Part shown: piece after piece, positions 1-8,285 of the stretch | Layout of the letters: each line of letters starts with the position of its first letter | Numbering within the stretch: the stretch's first letter is position 1 | Assembly: GCA_036505635.1 (NCBI GenBank) | Contig: DASXTC010000008.1 | Span: 1-64,000, forward strand | DNA length: 64,000 nt | Reading direction: 5' to 3' | Source of the DNA: DASXTC01 sp036505635 | GTDB lineage: Bacteria; Acidobacteriota; Polarisedimenticolia; JACPZX01; DASXTC01 | Notes under the pieces: generated by a model | What the model was told of the DNA's origin: nothing | Seen by the model: the letters and a program-made list of their open reading frames with translations, nothing else | Databases searched by the model: none | Made by a program: the position numbers and the translations under genes

Positions 1-55
1 TCGGATCCGAGGAAGCGCGACGAAGTCGATGCGAGACATCGTCGAGGAGCGCTGA
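1..55 (+). CDS. Possible 3' end of an upstream gene (partial)
   Basis: An open frame enters from the left edge and stops at a TGA at 53-55, giving a C-terminal tail of about 17 residues ending SMRDIVEER. It is too short to identify and rests only on an open frame, so it may not be real. Position 56-265 is intergenic. Confidence 0.25.
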   Translation, partial: RIRGSATKSMRDIVEER

Positions 56-77
56 CGAAGGAGATGACCCCGCGCCG

Positions 78-108
78 CCGCAACCCTTCGGGCGCACGGG
101 GGTTGCGG
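78..108. repeat. Intergenic hairpin, possible extragenic repeat
   Basis: CCGCAACCC at 78-86 pairs perfectly with GGGTTGCGG at 100-108 around a 13-base loop. No T-run follows, so it is not a classical terminator. The text at 80-99 resembles the repeat cluster found at 48546-48836 (a CAACCCT block followed by CGGGC and CACGG). The rest of 109-250 is low-complexity GC-rich sequence in which I see no gene. Confidence 0.4.
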
Positions 109-265
109 CCTCATCCGTCGTCGCTCGTCGTCGACGACCACTCGGGTCGACTTCCTCCTCGCTCCTTGGCTGCGGCTCGCAAGCCCCGTGCGCGCGGCCC
201 AAGCCATTACTCGGACGCACTCCTAGGGGGCGTGTTAACCTGCGCCACACGTTGGAGGAGGAAGC

Positions 266-730
266 ATGGCGTGGCTGATCTTCGCGGTGATGACGGTCGT
301 GACCTGGGGGCTCTATGGCGTTTTCCTGCATTCGGGGCAGACCGCGATGGCGGACCCGATCAACGGGCGTTACAGGGCCTTCCTGTTCGTCGGGCTGGCC
401 TACTTCCTGACGGCCGTGATCGCGCCCCTGGCCCTCCTCGTCCTGCGGGGGGCTACGTGGCACTTTCCCGCGCGCGGCATCGCGTGGTCGCTGACCGCGG
501 GGCTAGCCGGCGCGGCCGGCGCATTCTGCGTGCTTCTTGCCTTCGGCGCCGGCGGCTCGCCCAGCGTCGTCATGTCGATCGTGTTCGCGGGCGCCCCGAT
601 CGTGAACGCGTTGACCCTGATCATTCAGCACCCGCCGGCTGGCGGATGGGGCGCGGTGCGCTGGCCATTCATCCTTGGGGTCGTGCTGGCGGCCGGGGGC
701 GGATGCCTCGTGACCCTCTACAAGCCCTGA
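266..730 (+). CDS. Small DMT/EamA-like membrane protein
   Basis: A 154-residue hydrophobic protein with about five membrane segments, at roughly residues 2-20, 37-60, 70-92, 95-117 and 130-150. Its size and the repeated small-residue helices resemble one EamA half of the drug/metabolite transporter superfamily. Half-size members usually act as pairs or dimers at the inner membrane. The ATG at 266 has a strong GGAGGAGG ribosome site just upstream (254-262 region). It stands alone: about 180 bases separate it from the next operon and nothing overlaps it. Substrate is unknown. It could also be an unrelated small membrane protein, because family motifs are weak. Confidence 0.7.
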   Translation: MAWLIFAVMTVVTWGLYGVFLHSGQTAMADPINGRYRAFLFVGLAYFLTAVIAPLALLVLRGATWHFPARGIAWSLTAGLAGAAGAFCVLLAFGAGGSPSVVMSIVFAGAPIVNALTLIIQHPPAGGWGAVRWPFILGVVLAAGGGCLVTLYKP

Positions 731-857
731 GCCGGCTGTAAAACGTTGTAAAAAGACAGGCCCTGCCGCGCTCCCGGCAACCCGCCCGCGCACGGGGCGT
801 AGGACTCGTCGGAGGCGTGGCAACGATCGGGGGGGGTCGTGGGGGGCCTCCGTGCTC

Positions 858-863
858 TAGAAT
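858..863 (+). promoter_or_regulatory. Weak -10 candidate upstream of the long operon
   Basis: TAGAAT at 858-863 matches the sigma70 -10 at five of six positions and lies 46 bases before the first operon gene. I see no -35 at 16-18 bases, so this is only a candidate. The whole 731-908 gap holds no other feature I can support. Confidence 0.2.
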
Positions 864-908
864 GGGAATCTCGGATTCGCCTCTCCTATTCTGAAGTGAG
901 GTCGACCT

Positions 909-3128
909 ATGCGAGCCAGGCCAGGTACACGGATCTCGTTGTTGATGATCCTCTTCGTGTTCGGTCTCGCGGCCGCGCAGGCGACGCGCGCATCGGAGTG
1001 GGCGCGATGGCGCGGGCCGGACCAGAATGGCTCCTCCGGCGAGAAGGGCCTTGTCTCCTCATGGTCTCCCGGCGGTGAGAACCTCCTCTGGCGGGCGGAC
1101 TTCACCGGCCGCTCCACGCCAGTGGTCTTCGATGGACGGGCCTGCGCTGCAGGGCGCACCGGCGGCGATGCCGCCAAGCAGGAGGTGGTGGCCTGCTGGG
1201 ACGCCGCTACGGGGGCGAAGCTCTGGGAGCATCGCTTCAACGTCTATCTGACCTCCGTGCCCTTCACTCGAGTGGGGTGGGCCAACATCGAAGGGGACCC
1301 CGAGACGAGCAACCTCTACGTCCACGGCGTGCAGGGCCTCCTGCAGTGCTTCGACCGCAAGGGGAAGCTCCTCTGGTCGCGCTCCCTGACCGAGCAGTTC
1401 GGTCGCGTCTCGGGATATGGCGGGCGCACGCACTCCCCGATCGTGGACGAGGATCGCGTCATCCTGGGCTTCTCGAACTTCGGCTGGGGCGACCAGGCCC
1501 AGCCGCGGCACCGCTACTTCGCCTTCGACAAACGCACCGGCGATCTGCTCTGGGTCTCCACGCCGGGCGGCCGTCCCGATCCGATCACCACGCAGGCCAC
1601 CCCCGTGGTGGCCGAAATCGAAGGCCAGCGGCTCCTGATAGGCGGAAATGGCGATGGATGGATCTACGCGATGAAAGCCCGCACCGGGGAGAAGGTCTGG
1701 AGCTTCCAGCTCTCCAAGCTGGGGATGAACACCTCGGTCGTGGTGGACGGGTGGAAGGTCTACGCCACCAGCGGCGACGAGAACATCGACGAGGGGACGA
1801 AGGGACGCGTGGTCTGCATCGATGGGCGCGGCAAGGGGGACATCACGAAGACGGGGGAGATCTGGCGGGCCGACGAGCTGGAGGCGGGTTTCGCCTCTCC
1901 GCTGCTGCATGGCGGGGCGCTGTACGTCGTCGATGACTCGGCCAACATGTTCGCGCTCGACGCCGCGACGGGCAAGCAGCGATGGAGCTTCAACATCGGC
2001 ACGGTGGGGAAGGCCTCGCCGGTGTGGGCGGACGGGAAGATCTACGCGGCGGAGGTCAACGGGCGCTTCCACATCATCGCGCCCGAGGAGACGAGGGCCG
2101 TCGCGCTCGACATGGATCAGATCACGATGCCCGACGGGCGGCGCGCGGAAATCTATGGCTCGCCGGCCGTGGCCTATGGGCGGATCTACCTCGCCACCGA
2201 GGCGGGGCTCTTCTGCATCGGTGGGAAGGGGACGCCCCCCGTGCCGTCGCGTTCCTCGGCGCCGCCGGTGGCCCCCGAGGCGGCCCCCGCGGGTGCGAAA
2301 TCGGCCTGGCTGCAGATCACGCCCTACGAGACGGTCGGCCAGCCGGCAGAGTCCATCGCCTTCCATGCGCGGACCTATGACTCGGCAGGGCGGCTCATCG
2401 GCGATCTCGCGGAGGGGGCCTGGAGCCTCGACGGGCTCGGCGGCACCATCGACGCGAAGGGGAGGTTCACGCCGGATTCCCGAAAGGGCGCGCAGTCGGG
2501 TTCGATCATCGTGCAGTCGGGAGAGCTCAAGGCCACGGCGCGCGTGCGGATCTTCCCGGAGCTTCCGTGGGAGGAGGGGTTCGAGGCCCTGGAAACCGGA
2601 AAGAACCCCACCATGTGGGTGGGGGGCGCCGGCCGGTTCGTGGCGGGCGAGCGCGAAGGGAGGAAGGTCCTCACCAAGCCGTTCCTGGATCAGGGCATCG
2701 AGCGTTCCAGCCTGTTCATCGGCACTCCCGCGATGAGCGGCTACACGATTCAGGCGGATCTGCTCGGCTCTACCAAGGGGCACAAGCGCCCCGACATGGG
2801 GCTGATCAATTCGGGCTACACGCTCGACATGATGGGGGTCCACCAGCGCCTCGAGGTCCGCGACTGGGAGGAGCGACGGTTTCACAAGACCATCGACTTC
2901 TCATGGGAGCCGGACCTCTGGTACAGGATGAAGCTGATTGTCAAGATCGAGGGGGACAAGGCAGTGATTCGCGCCAAGGTGTGGAAGGCCGGCGATCAGG
3001 AGCCGGCCTCGTGGACCATGGAGGCCGAGGACCCTCTTCCGATCCGGCAGGGAAGCCCGGGGCTCTACGGCTATTCGGCCGCGGACATCTTCTACGACAA
3101 CGTCAAGGTGGCGGTGAACCCAAAATGA
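909..3128 (+). CDS. Exported PQQ-like beta-propeller protein with C-terminal lectin-like domain
   Basis: This 739-residue protein starts with a Sec signal peptide (MRARPGTRIS then a hydrophobic stretch to about residue 28). The mature N terminus has the SEWARWRGPDQNG motif typical of PQQ-like propeller proteins. Residues about 30-450 contain repeated blades of the form 'VYA.D..TG...W'. The C-terminal 250 residues look like an Ig-like linker followed by a concanavalin/3-keto-disaccharide-hydrolase-like beta sandwich. There is no heme CxxCH and no vicinal Cys pair, so a quinoprotein dehydrogenase is unlikely; the fold may be a scaffold or binding protein in the periplasm. ATG at 909 has GAGGT upstream. 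Its TGA overlaps the next ATG by four bases. It is the first gene of the long operon. Confidence 0.88.
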   Translation: MRARPGTRISLLMILFVFGLAAAQATRASEWARWRGPDQNGSSGEKGLVSSWSPGGENLLWRADFTGRSTPVVFDGRACAAGRTGGDAAKQEVVACWDAATGAKLWEHRFNVYLTSVPFTRVGWANIEGDPETSNLYVHGVQGLLQCFDRKGKLLWSRSLTEQFGRVSGYGGRTHSPIVDEDRVILGFSNFGWGDQAQPRHRYFAFDKRTGDLLWVSTPGGRPDPITTQATPVVAEIEGQRLLIGGNGDGWIYAMKARTGEKVWSFQLSKLGMNTSVVVDGWKVYATSGDENIDEGTKGRVVCIDGRGKGDITKTGEIWRADELEAGFASPLLHGGALYVVDDSANMFALDAATGKQRWSFNIGTVGKASPVWADGKIYAAEVNGRFHIIAPEETRAVALDMDQITMPDGRRAEIYGSPAVAYGRIYLATEAGLFCIGGKGTPPVPSRSSAPPVAPEAAPAGAKSAWLQITPYETVGQPAESIAFHARTYDSAGRLIGDLAEGAWSLDGLGGTIDAKGRFTPDSRKGAQSGSIIVQSGELKATARVRIFPELPWEEGFEALETGKNPTMWVGGAGRFVAGEREGRKVLTKPFLDQGIERSSLFIGTPAMSGYTIQADLLGSTKGHKRPDMGLINSGYTLDMMGVHQRLEVRDWEERRFHKTIDFSWEPDLWYRMKLIVKIEGDKAVIRAKVWKAGDQEPASWTMEAEDPLPIRQGSPGLYGYSAADIFYDNVKVAVNPK

Positions 3129-4609
3129 GATACCGAGTGATCCCGGCGGCGGCCCTCTCTCTCCTCGCGGTTCTGGTCACGGCCTCGGAGACCCCCAAGG
3201 AGGCGCCAGCGATGTTCGGTCAGACCACGTCGCGCAACATGGTCTCGGAGGAAAAGGGGCTCCCGGGGAAGTGGGACCCCGCGACGGGCCTCAACATCAA
3301 GTGGACGGCTGCGGTGGGCTCGCAGACCTACGCGGGGCCGGTCGTGCACGGGGGAAAGGTGTTCGTGGGGACCAACAACGAAGGGTTCCGCAACCCCAAG
3401 CTCAAGGGGGATCGCGGCGTCGTCATGGCGTTTGACGCGGAGACGGGAAAATTCCTCTGGGAGTCGGCTCATCCGAAACTCCCCTCCGGGATGGTCAACG
3501 ACTGGCCGCTCCAGGGGATCTGCTCCACACCGTACGTGGAGGGCAACCGCCTCTATTACGTCTCCAACCGCGCGGAGGTGATCTGCGCCGACGTGGAGGG
3601 ATTCCGCGACGGGGAGAACGACGGTCCCTTCACCGGCGAAACCGACACCAGCGAGATCGATGCCGACATCATCTGGAAGTTCGACATGATGAAGGAGCTC
3701 GATGTCTTCCCGCACAACCTCGCGGCAGGCAACCCTCTCGTGGTCGGCGACCTGCTATTCACCGTGACGGGCAACGGCGTGGACGAGGGGCACGTGAACA
3801 TCCCGTCGCCCGACGCGCCCAGCTTCATCGCCCTCGACCGGAACACGGGAAAGCTGGTCTGGCAGAGCGCCGCGCCGGGCGAGAAGATCCTGCACGGATC
3901 CTGGTCGAACGCCGCCTACGGCGTCATCAAGGGAACGCCGCAGGTCGTCATCCCCGGTGGCGACGGCTGGGTCTACGCGTTCGTCCCCGAGACGGGAAAA
4001 CTGATCTGGAAATTCGACGCCAACCCGAAGGACGCGGTCTACGTGCTGGGGAGCAGCGGCACGCGCAACGAGATCATCGCCACCCCCGTGATCTGGGAGG
4101 ACAAGGTCTACGTTGGGGTGGGTCAGGACCCGGAGCACGGCGAGGGGATCGGTCACCTGTGGGCGATCGACGCCACGGGACAGGGGGATGTCACTGAGAA
4201 GGGGAAGGTCTGGCACCGCGGCAACAAGGACTTTCACAGGACCATCTCCACCGTGGCGATCCACGACGGCCTTCTCTACGCGAGCGACCTGAGCGGATAC
4301 CTGTATTGTCTCGACGCGCGCACCGGCGAGCTGTTCTGGACGCACGATCTGGCCGCCGCGGTCTGGGGCTCTCCTTTCGTGGCTGACGGAAAGGTCTACA
4401 TCGGCGACGAGGATGGAGACGTGGCGGTCCTGCGGGAGGGAAAGAAGAAGGAGCTGATCGCCGAGATGAACATGGGCAACGCGGTCTACACCACGCCGAC
4501 GGCGAAGAACGGGGTCCTCTACATCGTCAGCCGGACCAAACTGTTCGCGGTCGCCAACGGGATCCCGGCCGTGCCCAAGCCCGCAGCGCCGCCGCCGACC
4601 AAGCCATGA
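3125..4609 (+). CDS. Second exported PQQ-like beta-propeller protein
   Basis: The protein is 494 residues. The start at 3125 forms an ATGA overlap with the previous stop and gives a clean signal peptide (MRYRVIPAAALSLLAVLVTA); a longer in-frame start at 2567 would lie inside the previous gene. Repeated blades run through the whole mature protein, with motifs such as GGDGWVYAFVPETGKLIWKF. The C terminus is proline-rich (AVPKPAAPPPTKP), like a flexible tail. It is likely periplasmic, as a paralogue of the upstream propeller without the lectin-like domain. No catalytic or cofactor residues are recognisable, so function is not assigned beyond the fold. Confidence 0.87.
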   Translation: MRYRVIPAAALSLLAVLVTASETPKEAPAMFGQTTSRNMVSEEKGLPGKWDPATGLNIKWTAAVGSQTYAGPVVHGGKVFVGTNNEGFRNPKLKGDRGVVMAFDAETGKFLWESAHPKLPSGMVNDWPLQGICSTPYVEGNRLYYVSNRAEVICADVEGFRDGENDGPFTGETDTSEIDADIIWKFDMMKELDVFPHNLAAGNPLVVGDLLFTVTGNGVDEGHVNIPSPDAPSFIALDRNTGKLVWQSAAPGEKILHGSWSNAAYGVIKGTPQVVIPGGDGWVYAFVPETGKLIWKFDANPKDAVYVLGSSGTRNEIIATPVIWEDKVYVGVGQDPEHGEGIGHLWAIDATGQGDVTEKGKVWHRGNKDFHRTISTVAIHDGLLYASDLSGYLYCLDARTGELFWTHDLAAAVWGSPFVADGKVYIGDEDGDVAVLREGKKKELIAEMNMGNAVYTTPTAKNGVLYIVSRTKLFAVANGIPAVPKPAAPPPTKP

Positions 4610-5700
4610 TGCCCGGGACGCGCGCGCGGGGCCTTCAGACGGAGATCGCGGCGGCGGGGGCGCGTCTGGACGCGCACGTGCGCGAGATGGTGCGCTGGCA
4701 CTTCAGCCCGCAGACCGGCTCCCCCTTCTGGCTCGACTTCGCTTCCCGGCTCGGCTTCGATCCGCGCGATCGGGTCGGCGGATACTCGGACCTGAAGCTG
4801 CTGGGCCACTTCCAGGACGAGTGGCTGCGAGGCGGCGCGGTGCGCCGGTGGCTGCCGGCCGGCCTGACCGGCCGTCCGATGTACGCCTTCGAGACCGGTG
4901 GCTCGACGGGGCTCCCCAAGACGCGGCTCAACATCGAGGATTTCCAGATCGACTACGAGGCGTTCAGCGCGACGCTGTCCGACGAGGGGTTTCCTCCCGG
5001 CTCCGACTGGCTGATGCTGGGGCCCACCGGGCCGCGCCGTCTGAGGCTCTCGATCGAGCATCTGGCGCAGCACCGCGGGGGGATCGCCTTCTTCGTGGAC
5101 CTCGATCCAAGATGGGTGAACCAGCTCGTGCGCGACGGCCGTCACAGGGAGCTCGAGGCCTACAAAGGCCACGTCATCGAGCAGGCGCTCAAGGTGATCA
5201 AGGGACACGATTCGGTGCGCTGCCTCTTCACCACGCCGAAGCTGCTCGAAGCGCTGTGCGAGAGGATCTCGCTCGCGAAGGCGGGGATCCGGGGGATCTT
5301 CTGCGGCGGGACCGAGATGACGGCACAGTTCCACCGCTTCGCGCGCGAGGAGCTGGCGCCCGGCATCGAGTTCGTTCCGACCTACGGAAACACCCTGATG
5401 GGGCTGGCCTGCCCCAAGCCCTTTGACCCGGCCGACGGCTACGCCATCACCTACTATCCGCCCCTGCCGCGGGCGGTCTTCGAGCTGGTGCGGGCCGACG
5501 ATTCGGAGACGGCCGTGGGCTACGGAGAGAAGGGCCGGGTGATGCTGACGACGCTCACTCGCGACTTCTTCATGCCTCGCTTCCTGGAGCGGGACGAGGG
5601 GGAGCGCGCCGAGCCGTGCGAGCGCTACCCGTGGGACGGGGTCCGCAACCTCGGGCTTCTGTCGTCGTTGCAGGATTCGGTCGTGGTGGGGGTTTACTGA
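4606..5700 (+). CDS. LuxE/phenylacetate-CoA-ligase-like acyl-adenylating enzyme
   Basis: This 364-residue cytoplasmic protein has the adenylate-forming P-loop signature at residues 95-107 (FETGGSTGLPKTR). Its length fits LuxE acyl-protein synthetases (about 370 residues) better than full-size AMP ligases of 430-550. A later segment, FVPTYGNTLMGLACP, resembles the nucleotide-binding 'YG.TE' region, but the acidic residue is not obvious. LuxE enzymes activate a fatty acid as acyl-AMP and pass it to a reductase; the next gene looks like that reductase, which supports this reading. The start overlaps the previous stop by four bases and the stop overlaps the next ATG by one. An aryl or amino acid substrate cannot be excluded. 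Confidence 0.7.
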   Translation: MMPGTRARGLQTEIAAAGARLDAHVREMVRWHFSPQTGSPFWLDFASRLGFDPRDRVGGYSDLKLLGHFQDEWLRGGAVRRWLPAGLTGRPMYAFETGGSTGLPKTRLNIEDFQIDYEAFSATLSDEGFPPGSDWLMLGPTGPRRLRLSIEHLAQHRGGIAFFVDLDPRWVNQLVRDGRHRELEAYKGHVIEQALKVIKGHDSVRCLFTTPKLLEALCERISLAKAGIRGIFCGGTEMTAQFHRFAREELAPGIEFVPTYGNTLMGLACPKPFDPADGYAITYYPPLPRAVFELVRADDSETAVGYGEKGRVMLTTLTRDFFMPRFLERDEGERAEPCERYPWDGVRNLGLLSSLQDSVVVGVY

Positions 5701-7130
5701 TGCTGCACGTCCCGATCCTGCGCGCGGGCCGAAGCTACCGCAGCCTCGACCTGGTGCGGCTCCCCGATGTGCGGACGGGGCGCATCGTCGCCGAGGTCAG
5801 CCAGGCCAACCGCGGGTTGATCGCGCGCGACCTCCTCGACGCGCCGCGGCGCGCGAGGAGCCTTCGTTCGCGCCAGGCATCCGAGCTGGCGGGCGTTTGC
5901 GCGAAGGCGGCCTCCCTCTTCGCGGGCGCGGATCTCCCCGTTGACGAGGACACGACCCACTCCCCCGATGATTACCTCCGGCACCTGAGCGCGACCACGG
6001 GCATGCCGCTCTCACTCTGCCGCGCGAACATGGAGAAGATCCGCTTCGTCCTGGAGCGGATGGAGGAGATCCTGGCCGGATGGACGCGCGGCCTCAATCC
6101 GTCCATCCTCGACGCGGGCTGGGGGCTCGACGGCGGCCGGCGGGTCTCCTACAGGGCCTGCGCCGAAGCCCTCGGCGCGGTGCTGCCCAACAACTCGCCC
6201 GGCGTTCACTCCCTCTGGATCCCGGCCTTCGCGCTGAAGTATCCGCTCGTGCTCAAGCCGGGCCGGCAGGAGCCCTGGACGCCGTTGAGAGTGGTGCGGG
6301 CGCTGATGGCGGCGGGGGCTCCCGATGAGGCCTTCAGCTTCTACCCTTGCGATCACGCGGGGGCGGTGGAGATCCTCCTGCGCTGCGGTCGTTCGATGCT
6401 GTTCGGCGACGCCGGGACGCTTGGCGCGTGGAAGGAGGACCCGCGGGTGCAGCTTCACGGCCCGGGATGGAGCAAGGTGATCCTCGGAGAGGACGAGGCC
6501 CCGAGATGGCAGGATCATCTCGACCTGATGGTCTCCTCGATCGCGGACAATGGCGGCCGGTCGTGCCTCAACGCCTCGGGGGTCTGGACCCCCTCGCACG
6601 GCCTGCAGATCGGGCGGGCGCTCGCCGGCCGGTTGGCAGCAATCGACGCGCGCCCGCTCGCGGACCCTCAGGCGAGGATCGCCGCGTTCCCCGATCCGGC
6701 GCAGGCGCGACGGCTGTCCGAACACATCGACCGGCTCCTCCAGACTCCCGGCGCGCGCGATCTGACGGCCGAGGTGCGGGGCCCGCAGCGGATCGTCGAG
6801 GTGGACGGCTGCACCTTCCTGCGCCCCACGCTGATCTGGTGCGAGGACTCCGAGCACCCGCTGGCCTCCTGCGAGTACCTCTTCCCGTACGCGGCGGTCG
6901 TGGAGGTCCCGCGGGAGAGGATGCTGCAAAGGCTGGGTCCTACCCTGGTGGCGACCGCGCTGACGCATGACCAGGAATTCCGCCGGGAGCTCCTCGAGTG
7001 CGGAGACATCGACCGGCTCAATCTCGGTCCGATCCCGACGAGCCGGATCTCGTGGGATCAACCCCATGAGGGAAACCTCTTCGAGCATCTCTACCGGCAG
7101 CGCGCGGTTCAGACCGATGACGCGGCCTGA
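5700..7130 (+). CDS. LuxC-like acyl reductase (aldehyde dehydrogenase superfamily)
   Basis: The 476-residue protein has aldehyde-dehydrogenase features: an NNSPG segment at about 164-168, a Rossmann-like middle, and a candidate catalytic cysteine at about 289 in NGGRSCLNASGVW. Its length matches LuxC, the reductase that turns enzyme-bound acyl groups into aldehydes with NADPH. The partner upstream is LuxE-like and the next gene is an alcohol dehydrogenase, so the three could form an acid-to-aldehyde-to-alcohol module. The ATG at 5700 shares its A with the upstream TGA; the longer in-frame start at 5616 was rejected because it lies inside the preceding gene. The substrate is inferred only. Confidence 0.72.
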   Translation: MLHVPILRAGRSYRSLDLVRLPDVRTGRIVAEVSQANRGLIARDLLDAPRRARSLRSRQASELAGVCAKAASLFAGADLPVDEDTTHSPDDYLRHLSATTGMPLSLCRANMEKIRFVLERMEEILAGWTRGLNPSILDAGWGLDGGRRVSYRACAEALGAVLPNNSPGVHSLWIPAFALKYPLVLKPGRQEPWTPLRVVRALMAAGAPDEAFSFYPCDHAGAVEILLRCGRSMLFGDAGTLGAWKEDPRVQLHGPGWSKVILGEDEAPRWQDHLDLMVSSIADNGGRSCLNASGVWTPSHGLQIGRALAGRLAAIDARPLADPQARIAAFPDPAQARRLSEHIDRLLQTPGARDLTAEVRGPQRIVEVDGCTFLRPTLIWCEDSEHPLASCEYLFPYAAVVEVPRERMLQRLGPTLVATALTHDQEFRRELLECGDIDRLNLGPIPTSRISWDQPHEGNLFEHLYRQRAVQTDDAA

Positions 7131-7139
7131 GGGGATGGG

Positions 7140-8285
7140 ATGGTGATCGAGCAGGTCGGCCAGTGGAGCGCCTCGATCGGCCCCACCCGCGTCGTGTTCG
7201 GGGCGGGCGCGCTCAACGACCTGGGGCGCCTGGCCAGGGATCTGGGGGGCACCGGCGCCCTCCTGGTGACCGACGCCGGCCTGCGGGCCGCGGGCCACGC
7301 GGGGCGAGCCGAGCGCTCCCTCGCAGGGGCGGGGCTCCGGGTGTCCGCTTTCGATGGCGTGGCGGAGAACCCCACGACGCGCCACGTGGAGGAGGGGGCG
7401 CGGTTCGCGCTGCCCCTCGGGATCGACCTGATCGTCGGGCTGGGAGGGGGCAGCGCCATGGACTGCGCCCGCGGGATCAACTTCCTGCTGACCCAGGGGG
7501 GGCGGATGGAGGACTTCTGGGGAACCAACCGGGCGGTCCGACCCATGCTCGCCTCGATCGGCGTGCCGACCACCGCCGGCACCGGCAGCGAGGCTCAGTC
7601 CTACGCCCTCATAGAACAGGATGATTCGCGCCTCAAGATGGCCTGCGGGGACGAGAAGGCCCGATTCAGAATCGCCATCCTCGATCCCGATCTGACCGCC
7701 ACCACACCGCCCAGGGTCGCGGCCGCCGCCGGCATGGACGCGATCTCCCACGCGGTGGAGAGCTTCGTGAGCACGCGGAGAAACCCCCTCTCCTCGCTCT
7801 TCGCCCGCGAGGCCTGGAGACTCCTCTCATCGAGCCTGTCTCGGGCCCTGGGGGATCCATCCGACCAGACGTCGCGCGAGCGGATGCTCCTGGGCGCCCA
7901 CCTGGCGGGAGCCGCGATCGAGGCCTCGATGCTCGGGGCGGCCCACGCGTGCGCGAACCCGCTGACCTCGCGATACGGCGTGCCGCACGGCGAGGCCGTC
8001 CTGTTGATGCTGCCGCACGTGGTGCGCTTCAACGAGCCGGTCGCGGGGCCGCTCTACGCGGACCTGATGGGGGAAACGACGGCCGCATCCGCGGGGGACC
8101 TCGCCGACCACCTCGTGGATCTGAGACGGATGGCCGGCCTGCGGTCCCGGCTTCGCGATGCGGGGGTGGCCGCTGCGTCGCTGCCGTCATTGGCGGTCGA
8201 GGCCTCCGAACAGTGGACGGCCGGGTTCAATCCGAGACCGGTCACGCGGCAGGATCTTCAGGTGCTGTATGAGACGGCCTACTGA
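7140..8285 (+). CDS. Iron-containing (group III) alcohol dehydrogenase
   Basis: The protein is 381 residues, the usual length of the family. It shows the N-terminal beta-alpha NAD(P)-binding part with GLGGGSAMDCARG at about 101-112, GVPTTAGTGSE in the middle, and metal-ligand segments GMDAISHAVESF and AAHACANPLTSRYGVPHGE with the conserved histidines. Family members interconvert aldehydes and alcohols. Coming directly after the LuxE/LuxC-like pair, it would reduce the aldehyde product. The start lies nine bases after the previous stop, with GAGGGGATGGG as ribosome site. Its 3' end overlaps the next gene by 17 bases. Cytoplasmic. Confidence 0.88.
   Translation: MVIEQVGQWSASIGPTRVVFGAGALNDLGRLARDLGGTGALLVTDAGLRAAGHAGRAERSLAGAGLRVSAFDGVAENPTTRHVEEGARFALPLGIDLIVGLGGGSAMDCARGINFLLTQGGRMEDFWGTNRAVRPMLASIGVPTTAGTGSEAQSYALIEQDDSRLKMACGDEKARFRIAILDPDLTATTPPRVAAAAGMDAISHAVESFVSTRRNPLSSLFAREAWRLLSSSLSRALGDPSDQTSRERMLLGAHLAGAAIEASMLGAAHACANPLTSRYGVPHGEAVLLMLPHVVRFNEPVAGPLYADLMGETTAASAGDLADHLVDLRRMAGLRSRLRDAGVAAASLPSLAVEASEQWTAGFNPRPVTRQDLQVLYETAY

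Noticed and set aside
64..741. 225-codon frame at the left edge
   Set aside because: Arg-rich shadow sequence overlapping the clear DMT-like gene in another frame; no ribosome site or family motif.
1059..2885. 608-codon antisense frame opposite the first propeller gene, and other very long opposite-strand frames such as 45632-48283 and 20498-22123
   Set aside because: High GC content keeps shadow frames open. Their translations are rich in Arg, Gly and Pro, without domains, and lie opposite or out of frame with clear genes.
909..4609. Quinoprotein dehydrogenases
   Set aside because: The propeller proteins lack heme motifs, vicinal cysteines and recognisable PQQ-binding residues, so only the fold is assigned.
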